Positions 41,558-50,861 of a stretch of 64,000 nt of DNA are shown piece after piece (positions within the stretch are counted from its first letter, which is position 1; every line of letters begins with the position of its first letter). Source of the stretch: Flavobacterium sp. FEMGT703F (GTDB taxonomy: Bacteria > Bacteroidota > Bacteroidia > Flavobacteriales > Flavobacteriaceae); NCBI GenBank assembly GCA_002786385.1, contig PGCN01000018.1:124001-188000 (forward strand), written 5' to 3'. The position numbers and the translations under genes are program-made. The notes beneath the pieces were generated by a model. It was not told where the DNA came from, ran no database searches, and saw only the letters and a list, made by a program, of their open reading frames with translations.

Positions 41558-43285
41558 ATGAAAAAAATTTACTCTTTGTTATTTTTTGTTGTGACTTCTA
41601 TGTCCTTCGGACAAGCTTCTGACCTTTATTTCAGCAAGTATGGAGAAGGCTCAAGCAACAACAAATTCCTTGAAATTTACAATGGAACTGGTGCTCCGGT
41701 TGATTTGGCAGATTATTCTGTTGAATTGTATGCTAATGGTGCCGCAACCGCAACTAACACTCAAACATTTGCGGCTGGAACTATTATTGCTTCTGGAGAT
41801 GTTTATGTCTTAAGAAATGGTTCTGCAGCTAATGCGGCTATTATTGCAGCAGCAGATATTACTTCTTCAACTTGTAACTTTAATGGTGATGATGCCATTG
41901 TTCTAAAAAAACTTGGAAACATACTTGACGTAATAGGTCAGGTTGGAGTAGACCCAGGTACTTCTTGGCCTGTTGGCTCAACTGCAGCAGGAACTCTTGA
42001 CCACACTTTAATTAGAAAATTAACAGTTTGTTCTCCAAACGCTACTAACTTAGCTTCTTTTGGAACGGACGATGCTACTTCAGAGTGGACCGTTTACGGA
42101 ATTGATGCAGAACTTGGTCAATTAGGCACTCATGTGGGTTGTTCTACTAGCCCAAGTTTAGTAATTTCTGCTCCGGCAAACAACACTGTTTTTTCTCCAG
42201 AAACTACAAGTGTTAACATTAGTGTTACTGTAAATAATTTTACTGTAGCAAACGGAACAGGAAACGGACACATCCATTACACAATTAACAGTGGATCTGT
42301 AATCATGAAATATGACACAACCCCAATTGCCTTACCAACGACTCCGGGAACTTATGTAGTTTACATGGAATTAGTTGATAATGCGCATAACCCAATTGTT
42401 CCTGCTGTAAATGCCACTACAACTTTTACAGTTGCTTCTTACAATGTTGTGGCCAATTTGTCCGCCTTAAGAGCTGATGTAATTGCAAATGGTGCTGGTA
42501 GATACTACCAAGTTAATAGCAATCCGGTTATTACTTACGCTAGAACAACCAGAAATCAAAAATACATCCAAGATGCTACTGCTGGTATTTTAATTGATGA
42601 TAACTCAACCGTTATATCAACAGCAATGGTAGCTGGTGACGCTATCTCAGGATTAAAAGGACAAGCTTCTTTATTTAGTGGTGTATTGCAATTATTACCA
42701 ACTACAAACGCATCCGTTGCATCATCCGGAAACGTTGTTACGCCTCAAGCTGTAACAGTTACTGACCTTCTTGCTAATGTTGAAGCCTACGAAAGTGAAT
42801 TAGTTCAATTGAGCAATGCTTCCTTTACTACAGCTGACGGAACTTTAGCTTTCACAACAAACGCTAACTTTAACTTAAACGACGGAAGTGGTGATGTTGC
42901 TTTCAGAACGCTATTTGCAGAAGCCAATTATATCGGTCAAGTTGTTCCTTCCGGACCAAGAAATATGGCTGTTTTAGTAGCTGAATTCAATACAGCAGTT
43001 CAGGTAGTAGCCCGTTCATTAACCGATTTGACTTTAGCTTCTCAAAACTTCGAAATATCTGGCTTAAAAGTATATCCTAACCCGGTTGCTAACGGTACTT
43101 TATTCATCGAGACTGCTGCTAACGGAGAGAAAACCGTTGCTATCTTTGATGTATTAGGCAAACAAGTATTAAACACTACAACGGCTGATAACGCTATCAA
43201 CGTTAACGGATTAAACGCCGGTGTTTACGTGGTTAGAATTACTGAAGAAGGTAAAACAGCTACTACTAAATTGGTGATTAAATAA
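41558..43285 (+). CDS. Lamin-tail and OB-like domain protein exported by T9SS
   Basis: 575 residues. Signal peptide MKKIYSLLFFVVTSMSFGQ; lamin tail domain (about 20-205: LYFSKYGEGSSNNKFLEIYNGTG, DVYVLRNGSA, NFNGDDAIVLKKLG); an Ig-like stretch (about 205-300); an OB-like domain (about 300-490: YYQVNSNPVITYARTTRN, AGDAISGLKGQASLFSGVLQL); and a T9SS type A tail in the last 75 residues. LTD and OB domains of this kind accompany extracellular nucleases and phosphoesterases, yet no catalytic domain is seen here. Attachment to nucleic acid or polymers at the cell surface is a guess. Terminator follows. Confidence 0.88.
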   Translation: MKKIYSLLFFVVTSMSFGQASDLYFSKYGEGSSNNKFLEIYNGTGAPVDLADYSVELYANGAATATNTQTFAAGTIIASGDVYVLRNGSAANAAIIAAADITSSTCNFNGDDAIVLKKLGNILDVIGQVGVDPGTSWPVGSTAAGTLDHTLIRKLTVCSPNATNLASFGTDDATSEWTVYGIDAELGQLGTHVGCSTSPSLVISAPANNTVFSPETTSVNISVTVNNFTVANGTGNGHIHYTINSGSVIMKYDTTPIALPTTPGTYVVYMELVDNAHNPIVPAVNATTTFTVASYNVVANLSALRADVIANGAGRYYQVNSNPVITYARTTRNQKYIQDATAGILIDDNSTVISTAMVAGDAISGLKGQASLFSGVLQLLPTTNASVASSGNVVTPQAVTVTDLLANVEAYESELVQLSNASFTTADGTLAFTTNANFNLNDGSGDVAFRTLFAEANYIGQVVPSGPRNMAVLVAEFNTAVQVVARSLTDLTLASQNFEISGLKVYPNPVANGTLFIETAANGEKTVAIFDVLGKQVLNTTTADNAINVNGLNAGVYVVRITEEGKTATTKLVIK

Positions 43286-43304
43286 TCCCAATCCTAACAA
43301 TACC

Positions 43305-43337
43305 AAAAAGGCCCTAATGAACGTTAGGGCCTTTTTT
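43305..43337 (+). terminator. Terminator of the lamin-tail gene
   Basis: AAAAAGGCCCTAA / TTAGGGCCTTTTT, 6-nt loop: a strong Rho-independent terminator. Confidence 0.92.
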
Positions 43338-43345
43338 ATTTTCCG

Positions 43346-43353
43346 TATTTTTG
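43346..43353 (+). promoter_or_regulatory. -7 promoter box of the LuxE-like gene
   Basis: TATTTTTG, 19 bp before the TTG at 43373. It supports TTG as the start. Confidence 0.55.
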
Positions 43354-43372
43354 CGCTAAATCTTTAAACACT

Positions 43373-44353
43373 TTGGTTCATCCACAAGACATATTTTCCA
43401 TTTCCTCGCACAAGCAATTTGAAAAAATAGCGCTAAAGGTGTTTCGTTTCCAATACGAAAACAACAAGGTCTATAAGGAATTTTGCGACTTCTTAAAAAC
43501 CGATGTACAAAAAGTAAAATCGCTGCAACAAATTCCGTTTTTACCCATACAGTTTTTTAAAAGTCATGAAGTCGTTTCAAACACCAACGAAATCCAAGAA
43601 ACCTTCACTAGCAGCGGAACTACCGGAATGATTACCAGCCAACATTTAGTCACCGATGTCTCACTATACGAACAAAGTTATCGCTTAGCCTTTTCAGAAT
43701 GCTACGGCAATATCGAAGACTATGCGGTTTTGGCCTTGCTTCCATCCTATTTAGAGCGCAGTGGTTCATCGCTGATTTATATGGTAAAAGATTTAATCGA
43801 ATTATCTAACAACGAACACAGCGGCTTTTACCTACACAATTATGACGAACTGATTTCGAAATTGATTGAATTGGATAACTCAGGCCAAAATGTAATTTTG
43901 ATTGGGGTGACTTATGCCTTGCTCGACCTAATCGAAAAGCAAAACTTTCAGCTCAAAAACACCATCATTATGGAAACCGGCGGTATGAAAGGCCAACGCA
44001 AAGAAATGATACGGGAAGAACTACACCAAATCCTTTGCAGTGGTTTTGGCGTTCCAAGCATTCATTCAGAATACGGGATGACCGAATTGCTCTCGCAAGC
44101 CTATTCTTTAGGCAACGGTATTTTCGAATGCCCGAGTTGGATGCACATCTTAATCCGAGACACCGAAGATGCGTTAAGCTACGTGGATTACGGCAAAACC
44201 GGCGGTATAAATGTCATCGACTTGGCCAACATCAACTCTTGTTCCTTTATCGCCACGCAAGATTTGGGCAAAAAACAACCCAACAACGCTTTCGAAGTCC
44301 TGGGTCGTTTTGATCATTCTGACATTCGTGGTTGTAATTTAATGGTACTGTAA
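43373..44353 (+). CDS. LuxE/PaaK-like acyl-protein synthetase
   Basis: 326 residues with a TTG start (no in-frame ATG fits; residues 2-20, VHPQDIFSISSHKQFEKIA, match the usual N-terminus of the family). Adenylate-forming P-loop TSSGTTG (79-85), then HSEYGMTELLSQAYS, and DYGKTGGINVIDLANINS. LuxE enzymes activate an acyl group as acyl-AMP and pass it on; without lux genes it may act in lipid or polyketide metabolism. Flavobacteria usually carry one; substrate unknown. Confidence 0.85.
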   Translation: MVHPQDIFSISSHKQFEKIALKVFRFQYENNKVYKEFCDFLKTDVQKVKSLQQIPFLPIQFFKSHEVVSNTNEIQETFTSSGTTGMITSQHLVTDVSLYEQSYRLAFSECYGNIEDYAVLALLPSYLERSGSSLIYMVKDLIELSNNEHSGFYLHNYDELISKLIELDNSGQNVILIGVTYALLDLIEKQNFQLKNTIIMETGGMKGQRKEMIREELHQILCSGFGVPSIHSEYGMTELLSQAYSLGNGIFECPSWMHILIRDTEDALSYVDYGKTGGINVIDLANINSCSFIATQDLGKKQPNNAFEVLGRFDHSDIRGCNLMVL

Positions 44354-44391
44354 TAAAATTGGCTTTTTTTCGTTCTAAACAAAATGCCATT

Positions 44392-45060
44392 ATGAAATTG
44401 ATTGTCTGTCTCTTTTTCGCTATTACCGTTTTTGGACAAGAAAAACCTATCGAAATAAAAATCGACTCTTTATCGGTATTAAATTCCAATGAAACCGAAA
44501 GAAAATTTGTTTTACATTACCACCTAACCAATCTTACCAACAAACCCATCACTTTTATCTTAGATCCGAAAGAAGTAATACCAATCGGAGCCGGCTCTCT
44601 CCGTCCCAATGTGTACTACAAGCTTTATGAAAATGACACAGCCATTGAAGCCAACGGCATTTTAACCGGCAATAGTAATATTAGGTATTTTAAATCGGAA
44701 GCCGACTATACTCGATATGTTGATTCTGTAGACAATTACATCAAATCAAGAACTCCGGAACAATTATCTCAAATCAAGAAAGAGGGATTCTTAGAGCACA
44801 TTCAAAATATGGAGGCTAATCAAACCAAACACTTCAGGTCAATTCTGGTCTGGGACAAAAGAAGATACCATAGAAACGATGCGATAGAATATTACATAGA
44901 AGAAAAAGAAAAGCATTTTATTGAACTCCACATCAACTTAATGACTGAAGAGCTACTAATGAGTTTTTCCGAAGCAGAGAAAAAGGAACTTTTAAAAGAC
45001 AAAACCTTAACCAAAGGCTGGTTTACATCCAACAAAATGGAAATCGATCTAGGCGAATAA
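44392..45060 (+). CDS. Exported protein of unknown function
   Basis: About 222 residues from ATG 44392, which gives a proper signal peptide (MKLIVCLFFAITVFGQ); an upstream TTG would not. The mature part begins EKPIEIKIDSLSVL and has a beta-rich first half (FVLHYHLTNLTNKPITFIL) then a charged helical part. I recognise no family. It starts 38 bp after the LuxE-like gene, so it may be on the same transcript. Confidence 0.7.
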   Translation: MKLIVCLFFAITVFGQEKPIEIKIDSLSVLNSNETERKFVLHYHLTNLTNKPITFILDPKEVIPIGAGSLRPNVYYKLYENDTAIEANGILTGNSNIRYFKSEADYTRYVDSVDNYIKSRTPEQLSQIKKEGFLEHIQNMEANQTKHFRSILVWDKRRYHRNDAIEYYIEEKEKHFIELHINLMTEELLMSFSEAEKKELLKDKTLTKGWFTSNKMEIDLGE

Positions 45061-45087
45061 AAAAAGGAACCTTATCGGTCCCTTTTT
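45061..45087. terminator. Bidirectional terminator before tyrS
   Basis: AAAAAGGAACC / GGTCCCTTTTT with one mismatch; serves the plus gene ending at 45060 and the minus gene tyrS ending at 45090. Confidence 0.8.
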
Positions 45088-45089
45088 AT

Positions 45090-46385
45090 TTATACAACTT
45101 TAATTAAATAGTAATTCTTCTTTCCTTTTTGCAGCATCAAAAACTGACCGTTAATCAAGTCTTTTTCGGTTATCACATAATCCGCAGTCACTTTTTCTTT
45201 GTTCAAAGAAATCGCGTTTTGCTGCAACTCTCTTCTCGCTTCACTGTTTGAAGCCAGGAAACCGGTCTTGGCTGAAAGTGCGGCTATCATATCCAAACCG
45301 TTGGCAATATCCGCTTTTTCAACTGCTGCTTGCGGCACGCCTTCAAACACTTCCAAAAACGTTTTGGTGTCTAATTTTTTCAAATCGTCCATCGTCGGAC
45401 TAAAAAAAGCACCTGAAGCAAAAATCGCTTTCTCCAACTCTTCTCTACCGTGAACAAAAGTGGTTACTTCTTCCGCCAAACGTTTTTGCAGCACACGCAA
45501 ATGCGGCGCGGTTTGATGTTCGGCAATTAAATCGTCAATCGTGTCTTTATCTAAAAAAGTGAAAATCTTAATGTATTTCTCTGCATCAACATCCGTAGTA
45601 TTCAACCAAAACTGGTAAAATTTGTACACCGAAGTTTTATCCGCCGTCAACCAAACATTACCTCCTTCGGATTTCCCGAATTTTGAACCATCAGCTTTTG
45701 TAATTAACGGACATGTCATCGCATACGCCTTCGCGCCTTCGCCATTCATTCTGCGCACCAACTCTGTTCCCGTAGTAATATTGCCCCATTGGTCGCTTCC
45801 GCCCATTTGCAACAAACAATTATGCGTTTTGTACAAATGATGAAAATCGTATCCTTGAATCAACTGATACGTAAACTCGGTAAAACTCATCCCTTCGCCG
45901 CTTTCGCCGCTCAAACGCTTTTTAACTGAATCCTTGGCCATCATGTAATTTACCGTAATTCTTTTCCCAACATCACGCGCAAAATTGATAAACGAAAAAT
46001 CCTTCATCCAATCGTAATTGTTCACCAAAATCGGCGCATTCTCCGCCGTCGAATTAAAGTCTAAAAAACGAGACAACACGGCTTTAATCCCGGCTACATT
46101 TTTTTCTAAAGTCGCTTCATCCAACAAATTGCGCTCGTCCGATTTCCCCGAAGGATCGCCTATCATACCCGTAGCACCACCAACCAAAGCAATCGGCTTG
46201 TGACCAAAACGCTCCAAGTGCACCAACAAAATAATCGGTACCAAACTCCCAATATGCAACGAATCGCTGGTCGGGTCAAACCCAATATAGGTCGTGGTCA
46301 TTTCCTTTAAAAGTTGCTCTTCTGTTCCGGGCATCATATCGTGAACCAAGCCACGCCATTGCAATTCTGCTACTAAATTCCTCAT
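45090..46385 (-). CDS. tyrS: Tyrosyl-tRNA synthetase
   Basis: 431 residues. Class I motifs: HIGS in [13 protein letters not shown] and the KMSKS equivalent KFGKSEGG; tyrosine pocket region [18 protein letters not shown] and GGSDQWGNI. The C-terminal S4-like RNA-binding domain is present. Charges tRNA-Tyr. Single gene with promoter box at 46411. Confidence 0.97.
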   Translation of the reverse strand: MRNLVAELQWRGLVHDMMPGTEEQLLKEMTTTYIGFDPTSDSLHIGSLVPIILLVHLERFGHKPIALVGGATGMIGDPSGKSDERNLLDEATLEKNVAGIKAVLSRFLDFNSTAENAPILVNNYDWMKDFSFINFARDVGKRITVNYMMAKDSVKKRLSGESGEGMSFTEFTYQLIQGYDFHHLYKTHNCLLQMGGSDQWGNITTGTELVRRMNGEGAKAYAMTCPLITKADGSKFGKSEGGNVWLTADKTSVYKFYQFWLNTTDVDAEKYIKIFTFLDKDTIDDLIAEHQTAPHLRVLQKRLAEEVTTFVHGREELEKAIFASGAFFSPTMDDLKKLDTKTFLEVFEGVPQAAVEKADIANGLDMIAALSAKTGFLASNSEARRELQQNAISLNKEKVTADYVITEKDLINGQFLMLQKGKKNYYLIKVV

Positions 46386-46410
46386 TTCGTAATTGTTTCT
46401 CTAATGAGCG

Positions 46411-46418
46411 CAAAGATA
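46411..46418 (-). promoter_or_regulatory. -7 promoter box of tyrS
   Basis: Minus-strand TATCTTTG, same as the boxes of rpsP, mrp and hemD; 26 bp before the ATG. Confidence 0.65.
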
Positions 46419-46438
46419 AACAGAATTAGGAATTTTAG

Positions 46439-46516
46439 AAGCGAAAGGCTCGGGATTTATCGGGAATCCATTTTCCTGCTGTCCGCACTACACGGTAGTA
46501 GCTTCCATCAGGGCTA
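46439..46516 (-). repeat. Family A element, copy 3
   Basis: On the minus strand: TAGCCCTGATGGAAGC, palindrome ACTAC-CGT-GTAGT, GGACAGCAGGA, then a second part ending CCCGAGCCTTTCGCTTC. In the tyrS / epimerase gap. Confidence 0.7.
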
Positions 46517-46548
46517 AAAGAATGACTAAAGGTGTACTTTTTATCCAA

Positions 46549-46585
46549 TCTAATTATCTAAAAATCTAACAATCTAATTATCTTT
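46549..46585 (+). repeat. TCTAA octamer array upstream of the epimerase gene
   Basis: TCTAA at 46549, 46557, 46565 and 46573 with an exact 8-nt period; a fifth degenerate unit TCTTT at 46581. ATG follows at 46591. Confidence 0.8.
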
Positions 46586-46590
46586 ACCAA

Positions 46591-47589
46591 ATGATTTTAG
46601 TCACAGGCGGAACCGGATTAGTAGGCGCGCATTTGCTGTTGCAATTAACGGCAAACGAGACGGAAATTCGGGCCATTTACCGAAACGAAAAAAACATCCG
46701 CAAAACCCAATCACTGTTCCAATTGTATGGCAAGGAAGCCCAATTCGACAAAATCCAATGGATGGAAGGCGACATTATCGACGTGCCGTCTTTGGAAAAA
46801 GCCTTTCAAGGCGTAACACATGTTTACCACAGCGCCGCACTCATCTCCTACAACCCGAAAGACGAAAACAAACTCCGCAAAACCAATATCGAAGGCACGG
46901 CCAACATCGTGAACTTTTGTATAGATTATAAGGTGAGTAAATTGTGTCATGTGAGTTCTATTGCGGCCTTAGGCGATTTAAAACCCAACGAAACCATTAT
47001 AACAGAGGAAACCGAATGGAATCCGGAATACCTGCATAGCGATTACGCCATCTCTAAATACGGAGCCGAAATGGAAATTTGGCGCGGTCAGCAAGAAGGT
47101 TTAAATGTAGTGATTGTTAATCCGGGCGTGATTTTCGGAGCCGGTTTTTGGCAACAAGGCAGTGGTGTTTTCTTCTCTGCTGTTCAAAAAGGATTTCCTT
47201 TTTACACCAATGGTACTACCGGCTATGTAAGCGCCACCGATGTAGCTTCGATCATGATACAACTGATGGACAGCAATATCTCGGGCGAACGTTTCTCAGT
47301 GATAGCCGAAAATCGAACCTTCAAAGACATCATCTTTTTAATTGCAGAAAAGTTGGGTGTCCAAAAACCAAAATTAGAGGCTAAACCTTGGATGTTGTCT
47401 GTAGGTTGGCGCTTGGATTGGCTTTCGGCGACTTTCTTCAACACCAAAAGACGGCTATCAAAATACAGCACCCGATCGCTTTTGTCTTCCGATACAATTT
47501 CGAATACCAAAATAAAAAATGCGTTGAATTTTGAATTCCAACGCATTGAATCGGTTATAACCGAAGTGGTTCATTTACACCAAAAATAA
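46591..47589 (+). CDS. NAD-dependent epimerase/dehydratase-type oxidoreductase
   Basis: 332 residues, atypical short-chain dehydrogenase fold: TGGTGLVGAHLL at the N-terminus, catalytic YAISKYGAE (Y-x3-K), NPGVIFGAG. Similar to dihydroflavonol-4-reductase-like and 3beta-HSD-like proteins; substrate not evident. Convergent with the DUF4296 gene, the two stop codons touching (47589/47590). Confidence 0.88.
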   Translation: MILVTGGTGLVGAHLLLQLTANETEIRAIYRNEKNIRKTQSLFQLYGKEAQFDKIQWMEGDIIDVPSLEKAFQGVTHVYHSAALISYNPKDENKLRKTNIEGTANIVNFCIDYKVSKLCHVSSIAALGDLKPNETIITEETEWNPEYLHSDYAISKYGAEMEIWRGQQEGLNVVIVNPGVIFGAGFWQQGSGVFFSAVQKGFPFYTNGTTGYVSATDVASIMIQLMDSNISGERFSVIAENRTFKDIIFLIAEKLGVQKPKLEAKPWMLSVGWRLDWLSATFFNTKRRLSKYSTRSLLSSDTISNTKIKNALNFEFQRIESVITEVVHLHQK

Positions 47590-47976
47590 CTATCGCACCA
47601 TCGGTTCCTCAGGGCTGGATGGCGGAGCGCCTTGGGCGGAAGTGCTATTGGCTTTTGTAGTTTCTTCTTGAATTCTCTTCTTTACTTCTTCGTACATCTT
47701 TTTGTATTCTTCAATGTCAGAAGCGTAATATTTATTGTTTTCTTCCCATTGCAAACTGTCAATCTTGTATTTCTTGAACAAAAATTCATTGGATTTTTTG
47801 GAACTGATGCCGCCATTTACATTTTGCGATTTTATAGCTTCAAGCAAAGCTATATCGTATAAAATATCGACCATCTTATCTTTTTCAATTAACTTTTTAG
47901 GTTTTTCTATGGCAGTGGTACAGCCCACAAAAGCCAATAAAAAAGCCAGCAAAAGGGTTATTAAACGCATCTTCAA
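47590..47976 (-). CDS. DUF4296 lipoprotein
   Basis: 128 residues. Signal and lipobox MRLITLLLAFLLAFVGC (start at the first or third codon), then the DUF4296 segment KMVDILYDIALLEAIKSQN and KKYKIDSLQWEENNKYYASD, and a Ser/Pro-rich tail. A conserved Bacteroidota envelope protein without known function; it follows the pyrC-like gene, gap 29 bp. Confidence 0.9.
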   Translation of the reverse strand: MKMRLITLLLAFLLAFVGCTTAIEKPKKLIEKDKMVDILYDIALLEAIKSQNVNGGISSKKSNEFLFKKYKIDSLQWEENNKYYASDIEEYKKMYEEVKKRIQEETTKANSTSAQGAPPSSPEEPMVR

Positions 47977-48005
47977 AATTTTAGTAGTTCGACATCTTTA
48001 CAAGT

Positions 48006-49346
48006 TTAACGGTCAAATAGCAATCGTTTTCCAAACGGCTGGTCGTTGACTTTAAAATTGTGATACACTAAGTTTCCGTTTACAAAAGTATGGGTAATTC
48101 TCGATTTAAAGTTATAACCTTCAAAAGGCGACCACCCGCATTTTGCTAAGATATTCTCTTTTTTAACATTCCAAGGCATCGAAGTGTCAACCAAAACCAA
48201 ATCGGCGTAATAGCCTTCTTTGATAAAACCGCGCTTTTCAATTTTGAAAATTTTGGCCGGATTGTGACACATTTTTTCTACAATTTTTTCAATCGAAATC
48301 TTGCCTTGGTTGTGTGCTTCAAACATCGCTACTACAGCGTGTTGCACTAATGGTCCGCCCGATGGTGCTTTGGTATATACTTGTTGTTTTTCTTCCAAAG
48401 TATGCGGTGCATGATCGGTGGCAATTACGTCAATTCGGTCATCCAACAGTGCTTTCCACAAAGCATCTTTGTCGGCTTCCGATTTAACGGCGGGATTCCA
48501 TTTGATTAAATTGCCTTTGGTTTGGTAATCGGCATCGGTAAACCACAAATGATGGATACAAACCTCAGCGGTGATTTGTTTCTCTTCGAGCGGAATTTTA
48601 TTGGTAAACAAGTCTAACTCTTTGGCAGTAGACAAATGGAAAACATGCAATCTTGCTCCTGTTCTTTTGGCTAAATCTATCACTTTGACAGTAGATTTGT
48701 AACATGCTTCAACACTTCTTATTTCCGGATGAAATTGAACGGGAATATCATCGCCATATTCTTGTTTAAAGCGTTCCAGATTTGCTTTGACTGTTGTTTC
48801 ATCTTCACTATGAACAGCAATCAATAAGTTAGTACTTGAAAAAATTCGCTCCAATGAATCTGAACTATCCACCAACATGTCTCCGGTTGAAGAACCTAAG
48901 AACAATTTCAATCCGGCAACGTTTCTGGGATTAGTTTTTAAAATCTCCTCTAAATTATCATTGGTGCCACCCATCATAAACGAATAATTCGCATAGGCTG
49001 TTTTGGCGGCAATTTGGTATTTGTCTTCTAGCAATTCTTGGGTAACCGCATTCGGAACCGTATTGGGTTGTTCTATAAAAGAGGTAATTCCTCCTGCTAC
49101 TGCTGCTCTACTTTCGGAAGCTATGGTTCCTTTGTGAGTTAATCCGGGTTCGCGAAAATGCACTTGATCGTCTATAGCGCCGGGCATCAAATATTGGCCT
49201 TCGGCTTCAATGATTTTGCAATCGGGCGATTTAGGGCTGATGTTTTCGGCTATTTCGACTATCCATTCGTTTTCAATCAAAACGTCACCTGCTACAATCT
49301 TTCCTTCATTAACAATCTTGGCATTTTTAATTAAAACGGTATTCAT
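48006..49346 (-). CDS. pyrC: Dihydroorotase (multifunctional complex type)
   Basis: 446 residues, an amidohydrolase. Metal ligands DQVHFREPGLTHKG near 58-72 (H-x-R), later HxxW, and HLSTAKEL, ATDHAPH. Catalyses the ring closure of carbamoyl-aspartate in pyrimidine synthesis. Operon: mannosyltransferase (10 bp), this gene, DUF4296. Confidence 0.93.
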   Translation of the reverse strand: MNTVLIKNAKIVNEGKIVAGDVLIENEWIVEIAENISPKSPDCKIIEAEGQYLMPGAIDDQVHFREPGLTHKGTIASESRAAVAGGITSFIEQPNTVPNAVTQELLEDKYQIAAKTAYANYSFMMGGTNDNLEEILKTNPRNVAGLKLFLGSSTGDMLVDSSDSLERIFSSTNLLIAVHSEDETTVKANLERFKQEYGDDIPVQFHPEIRSVEACYKSTVKVIDLAKRTGARLHVFHLSTAKELDLFTNKIPLEEKQITAEVCIHHLWFTDADYQTKGNLIKWNPAVKSEADKDALWKALLDDRIDVIATDHAPHTLEEKQQVYTKAPSGGPLVQHAVVAMFEAHNQGKISIEKIVEKMCHNPAKIFKIEKRGFIKEGYYADLVLVDTSMPWNVKKENILAKCGWSPFEGYNFKSRITHTFVNGNLVYHNFKVNDQPFGKRLLFDR

Positions 49347-49356
49347 GTTCTGGTAT

Positions 49357-50079
49357 TTATAAACGGTTTAAAAATTTCCTGAATCGGAGTGCAATCACCC
49401 CAAAAATGGCTTCTTTGATGATGGCACCACTCATTTTAGACTGACCTTTGGTGCGATCGGTAAAAATCACCGGTACTTCCACAATTTTAAAATTTTTAGC
49501 AAAAGCACGGTACTTCATTTCAATTTGAAAAGCGTAACCGATGAATTTAATAGCATCCAGATTAATTTTTTCCAATACTGAACGTCGGTAACAAATGAAT
49601 CCGGCCGTGGCGTCCATAATTTTCATACCGGTAATCATGCGCACATACACCGAAGCGAAATAGGACAACAACACTCTGCTAAGTGGCCAATTCACCACAT
49701 TCACACCGGTAACATAGCGAGAACCGATAGCCAAATCAGCACCGTTCACACAAGCTTCATACAATCGTTCTAAATCGTTGGGATTGTGAGAAAAGTCGGC
49801 GTCCATTTCAAAAATATACTCGTATTGATTTTGCATAGCCCATTTAAAACCGTGAACGTAAGCTGTGCCTAAGCCTGCCTTTTTCTTTCTCACTTCGAGG
49901 AAAAGACGGTTTTCAAATTCTTTTTGCAATTCGATGACTTTAGCCGCCGTTTGGTCCGGAGAATTGTCATCAACAATTAAAACGTGAAAAGATTTTGGTA
50001 ATGAAAAAACGGCTCGAATAATACTTTCGATGTTTTCAATTTCGTTATAGGTCGGGATAATTACAATGCCGTCGCTCAT
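49357..50079 (-). CDS. Polyprenol monophosphomannose synthase-like glycosyltransferase
   Basis: 240 residues, family-2 glycosyltransferase: IIPTYNEIENIESIIRAVF, DDNSPDQTA, FEMDADFSHNP (D-x-D), GSRYVTG and a C-terminal RFRKFLNRL. Resembles DPM1 and probably moves mannose from GDP-mannose to a polyprenyl phosphate, for protein or surface glycosylation. Its product would be a donor on the outer side of the membrane. Confidence 0.9.
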   Translation of the reverse strand: MSDGIVIIPTYNEIENIESIIRAVFSLPKSFHVLIVDDNSPDQTAAKVIELQKEFENRLFLEVRKKKAGLGTAYVHGFKWAMQNQYEYIFEMDADFSHNPNDLERLYEACVNGADLAIGSRYVTGVNVVNWPLSRVLLSYFASVYVRMITGMKIMDATAGFICYRRSVLEKINLDAIKFIGYAFQIEMKYRAFAKNFKIVEVPVIFTDRTKGQSKMSGAIIKEAIFGVIALRFRKFLNRL

Positions 50080-50101
50080 AAAGATGCAGTCAAACTTTGT
50101 G

Positions 50102-50109
50102 CAAAAATA
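50102..50109 (-). promoter_or_regulatory. -7 promoter box of the mannosyltransferase-pyrC-DUF4296 operon
   Basis: Minus-strand TATTTTTG, 23 bp upstream of the ATG at 50079. Confidence 0.55.
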
Positions 50110-50169
50110 AACTTTTTATCAGTGCTTCATCTTAATAATATTATAATAATTTAACAAATAAAAAATTAG

Positions 50170-50177
50170 TAATTTTG
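50170..50177 (+). promoter_or_regulatory. -7 promoter box of the DUF4271 gene
   Basis: TAATTTTG ends eight bp before the ATG at 50186; a nearly leaderless transcript is predicted. Confidence 0.55.
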
Positions 50178-50185
50178 TCGGATAT

Positions 50186-50860
50186 ATGACGGAAATTGTT
50201 TTTGAACCAAGGGTAATCGATGCAAAAGATTGGGCAACTTATCTTTTCGTTTTCTCTTTTGCCTTAATCGCCATTACCCGAACAGCCTTTGAAACGCGTT
50301 TTAACGATTTTTTGAAGATTTTAGTTTCGGATAAATACATCAAAGTCTACAAAGATCCGTCACATTTAATGAGTGGTTTTACCATTCTCTTGTTTGTGGT
50401 TCAGAACATCTCTTTTGCATTTTTTATACAGATGGCGTTAAGTCATTTTGGTTATGTATCCAAAACCGATTGGCTGTTATTCATCAGAATCTTTACTTTT
50501 TTCGGCGTTTTTGTACTTTCTAAGTTTCTTATCGAGAAGATTATCGCCACGGTATTCAACATTGAAGAATTTGCCGAACAACTCAATTTGCAAAAAGTTA
50601 GCTACAGAACCTTCATCAGTTTGCTGATTCTTCCCCTAAACATTTATATGTTTTACAGCAACAACACATCAAATGTGCTGCTTTTTTGCATTATTGGTAT
50701 CATTTTAATAATAAACTTGTATTCTTACTTGGTTTCTTTAAAGATTTATCAAAACTTACTTATCGGCAAGTTGTTTTATTTTATTTTGTATCTTTGCGCA
50801 CTTGAAATAGCACCGTACTATTTTATATATTATTTGATTACAAAAAATTTAGCACATTAA
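50186..50860 (+). CDS. DUF4271 membrane protein
   Basis: 224 residues with about six membrane helices (for example WATYLFVFSFALIAITR and IIGIILIINLYSYLVSLKI), and a conserved basic segment after helix 1 (FLKILVSDKYIKVYKDPSHLMSG). Typical DUF4271 length. Nearly always adjacent to uroporphyrinogen-III synthase in Flavobacteria, as here with 1 bp between. Function unknown. Confidence 0.9.
   Translation: MTEIVFEPRVIDAKDWATYLFVFSFALIAITRTAFETRFNDFLKILVSDKYIKVYKDPSHLMSGFTILLFVVQNISFAFFIQMALSHFGYVSKTDWLLFIRIFTFFGVFVLSKFLIEKIIATVFNIEEFAEQLNLQKVSYRTFISLLILPLNIYMFYSNNTSNVLLFCIIGIILIINLYSYLVSLKIYQNLLIGKLFYFILYLCALEIAPYYFIYYLITKNLAH
50789..50796 (+). promoter_or_regulatory. Internal promoter box for hemD within DUF4271
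   Basis: TATCTTTG inside the last 75 bp of the DUF4271 gene, so hemD may be transcribed on its own as well as together with it. Confidence 0.5.
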
Positions 50861-50861
50861 A

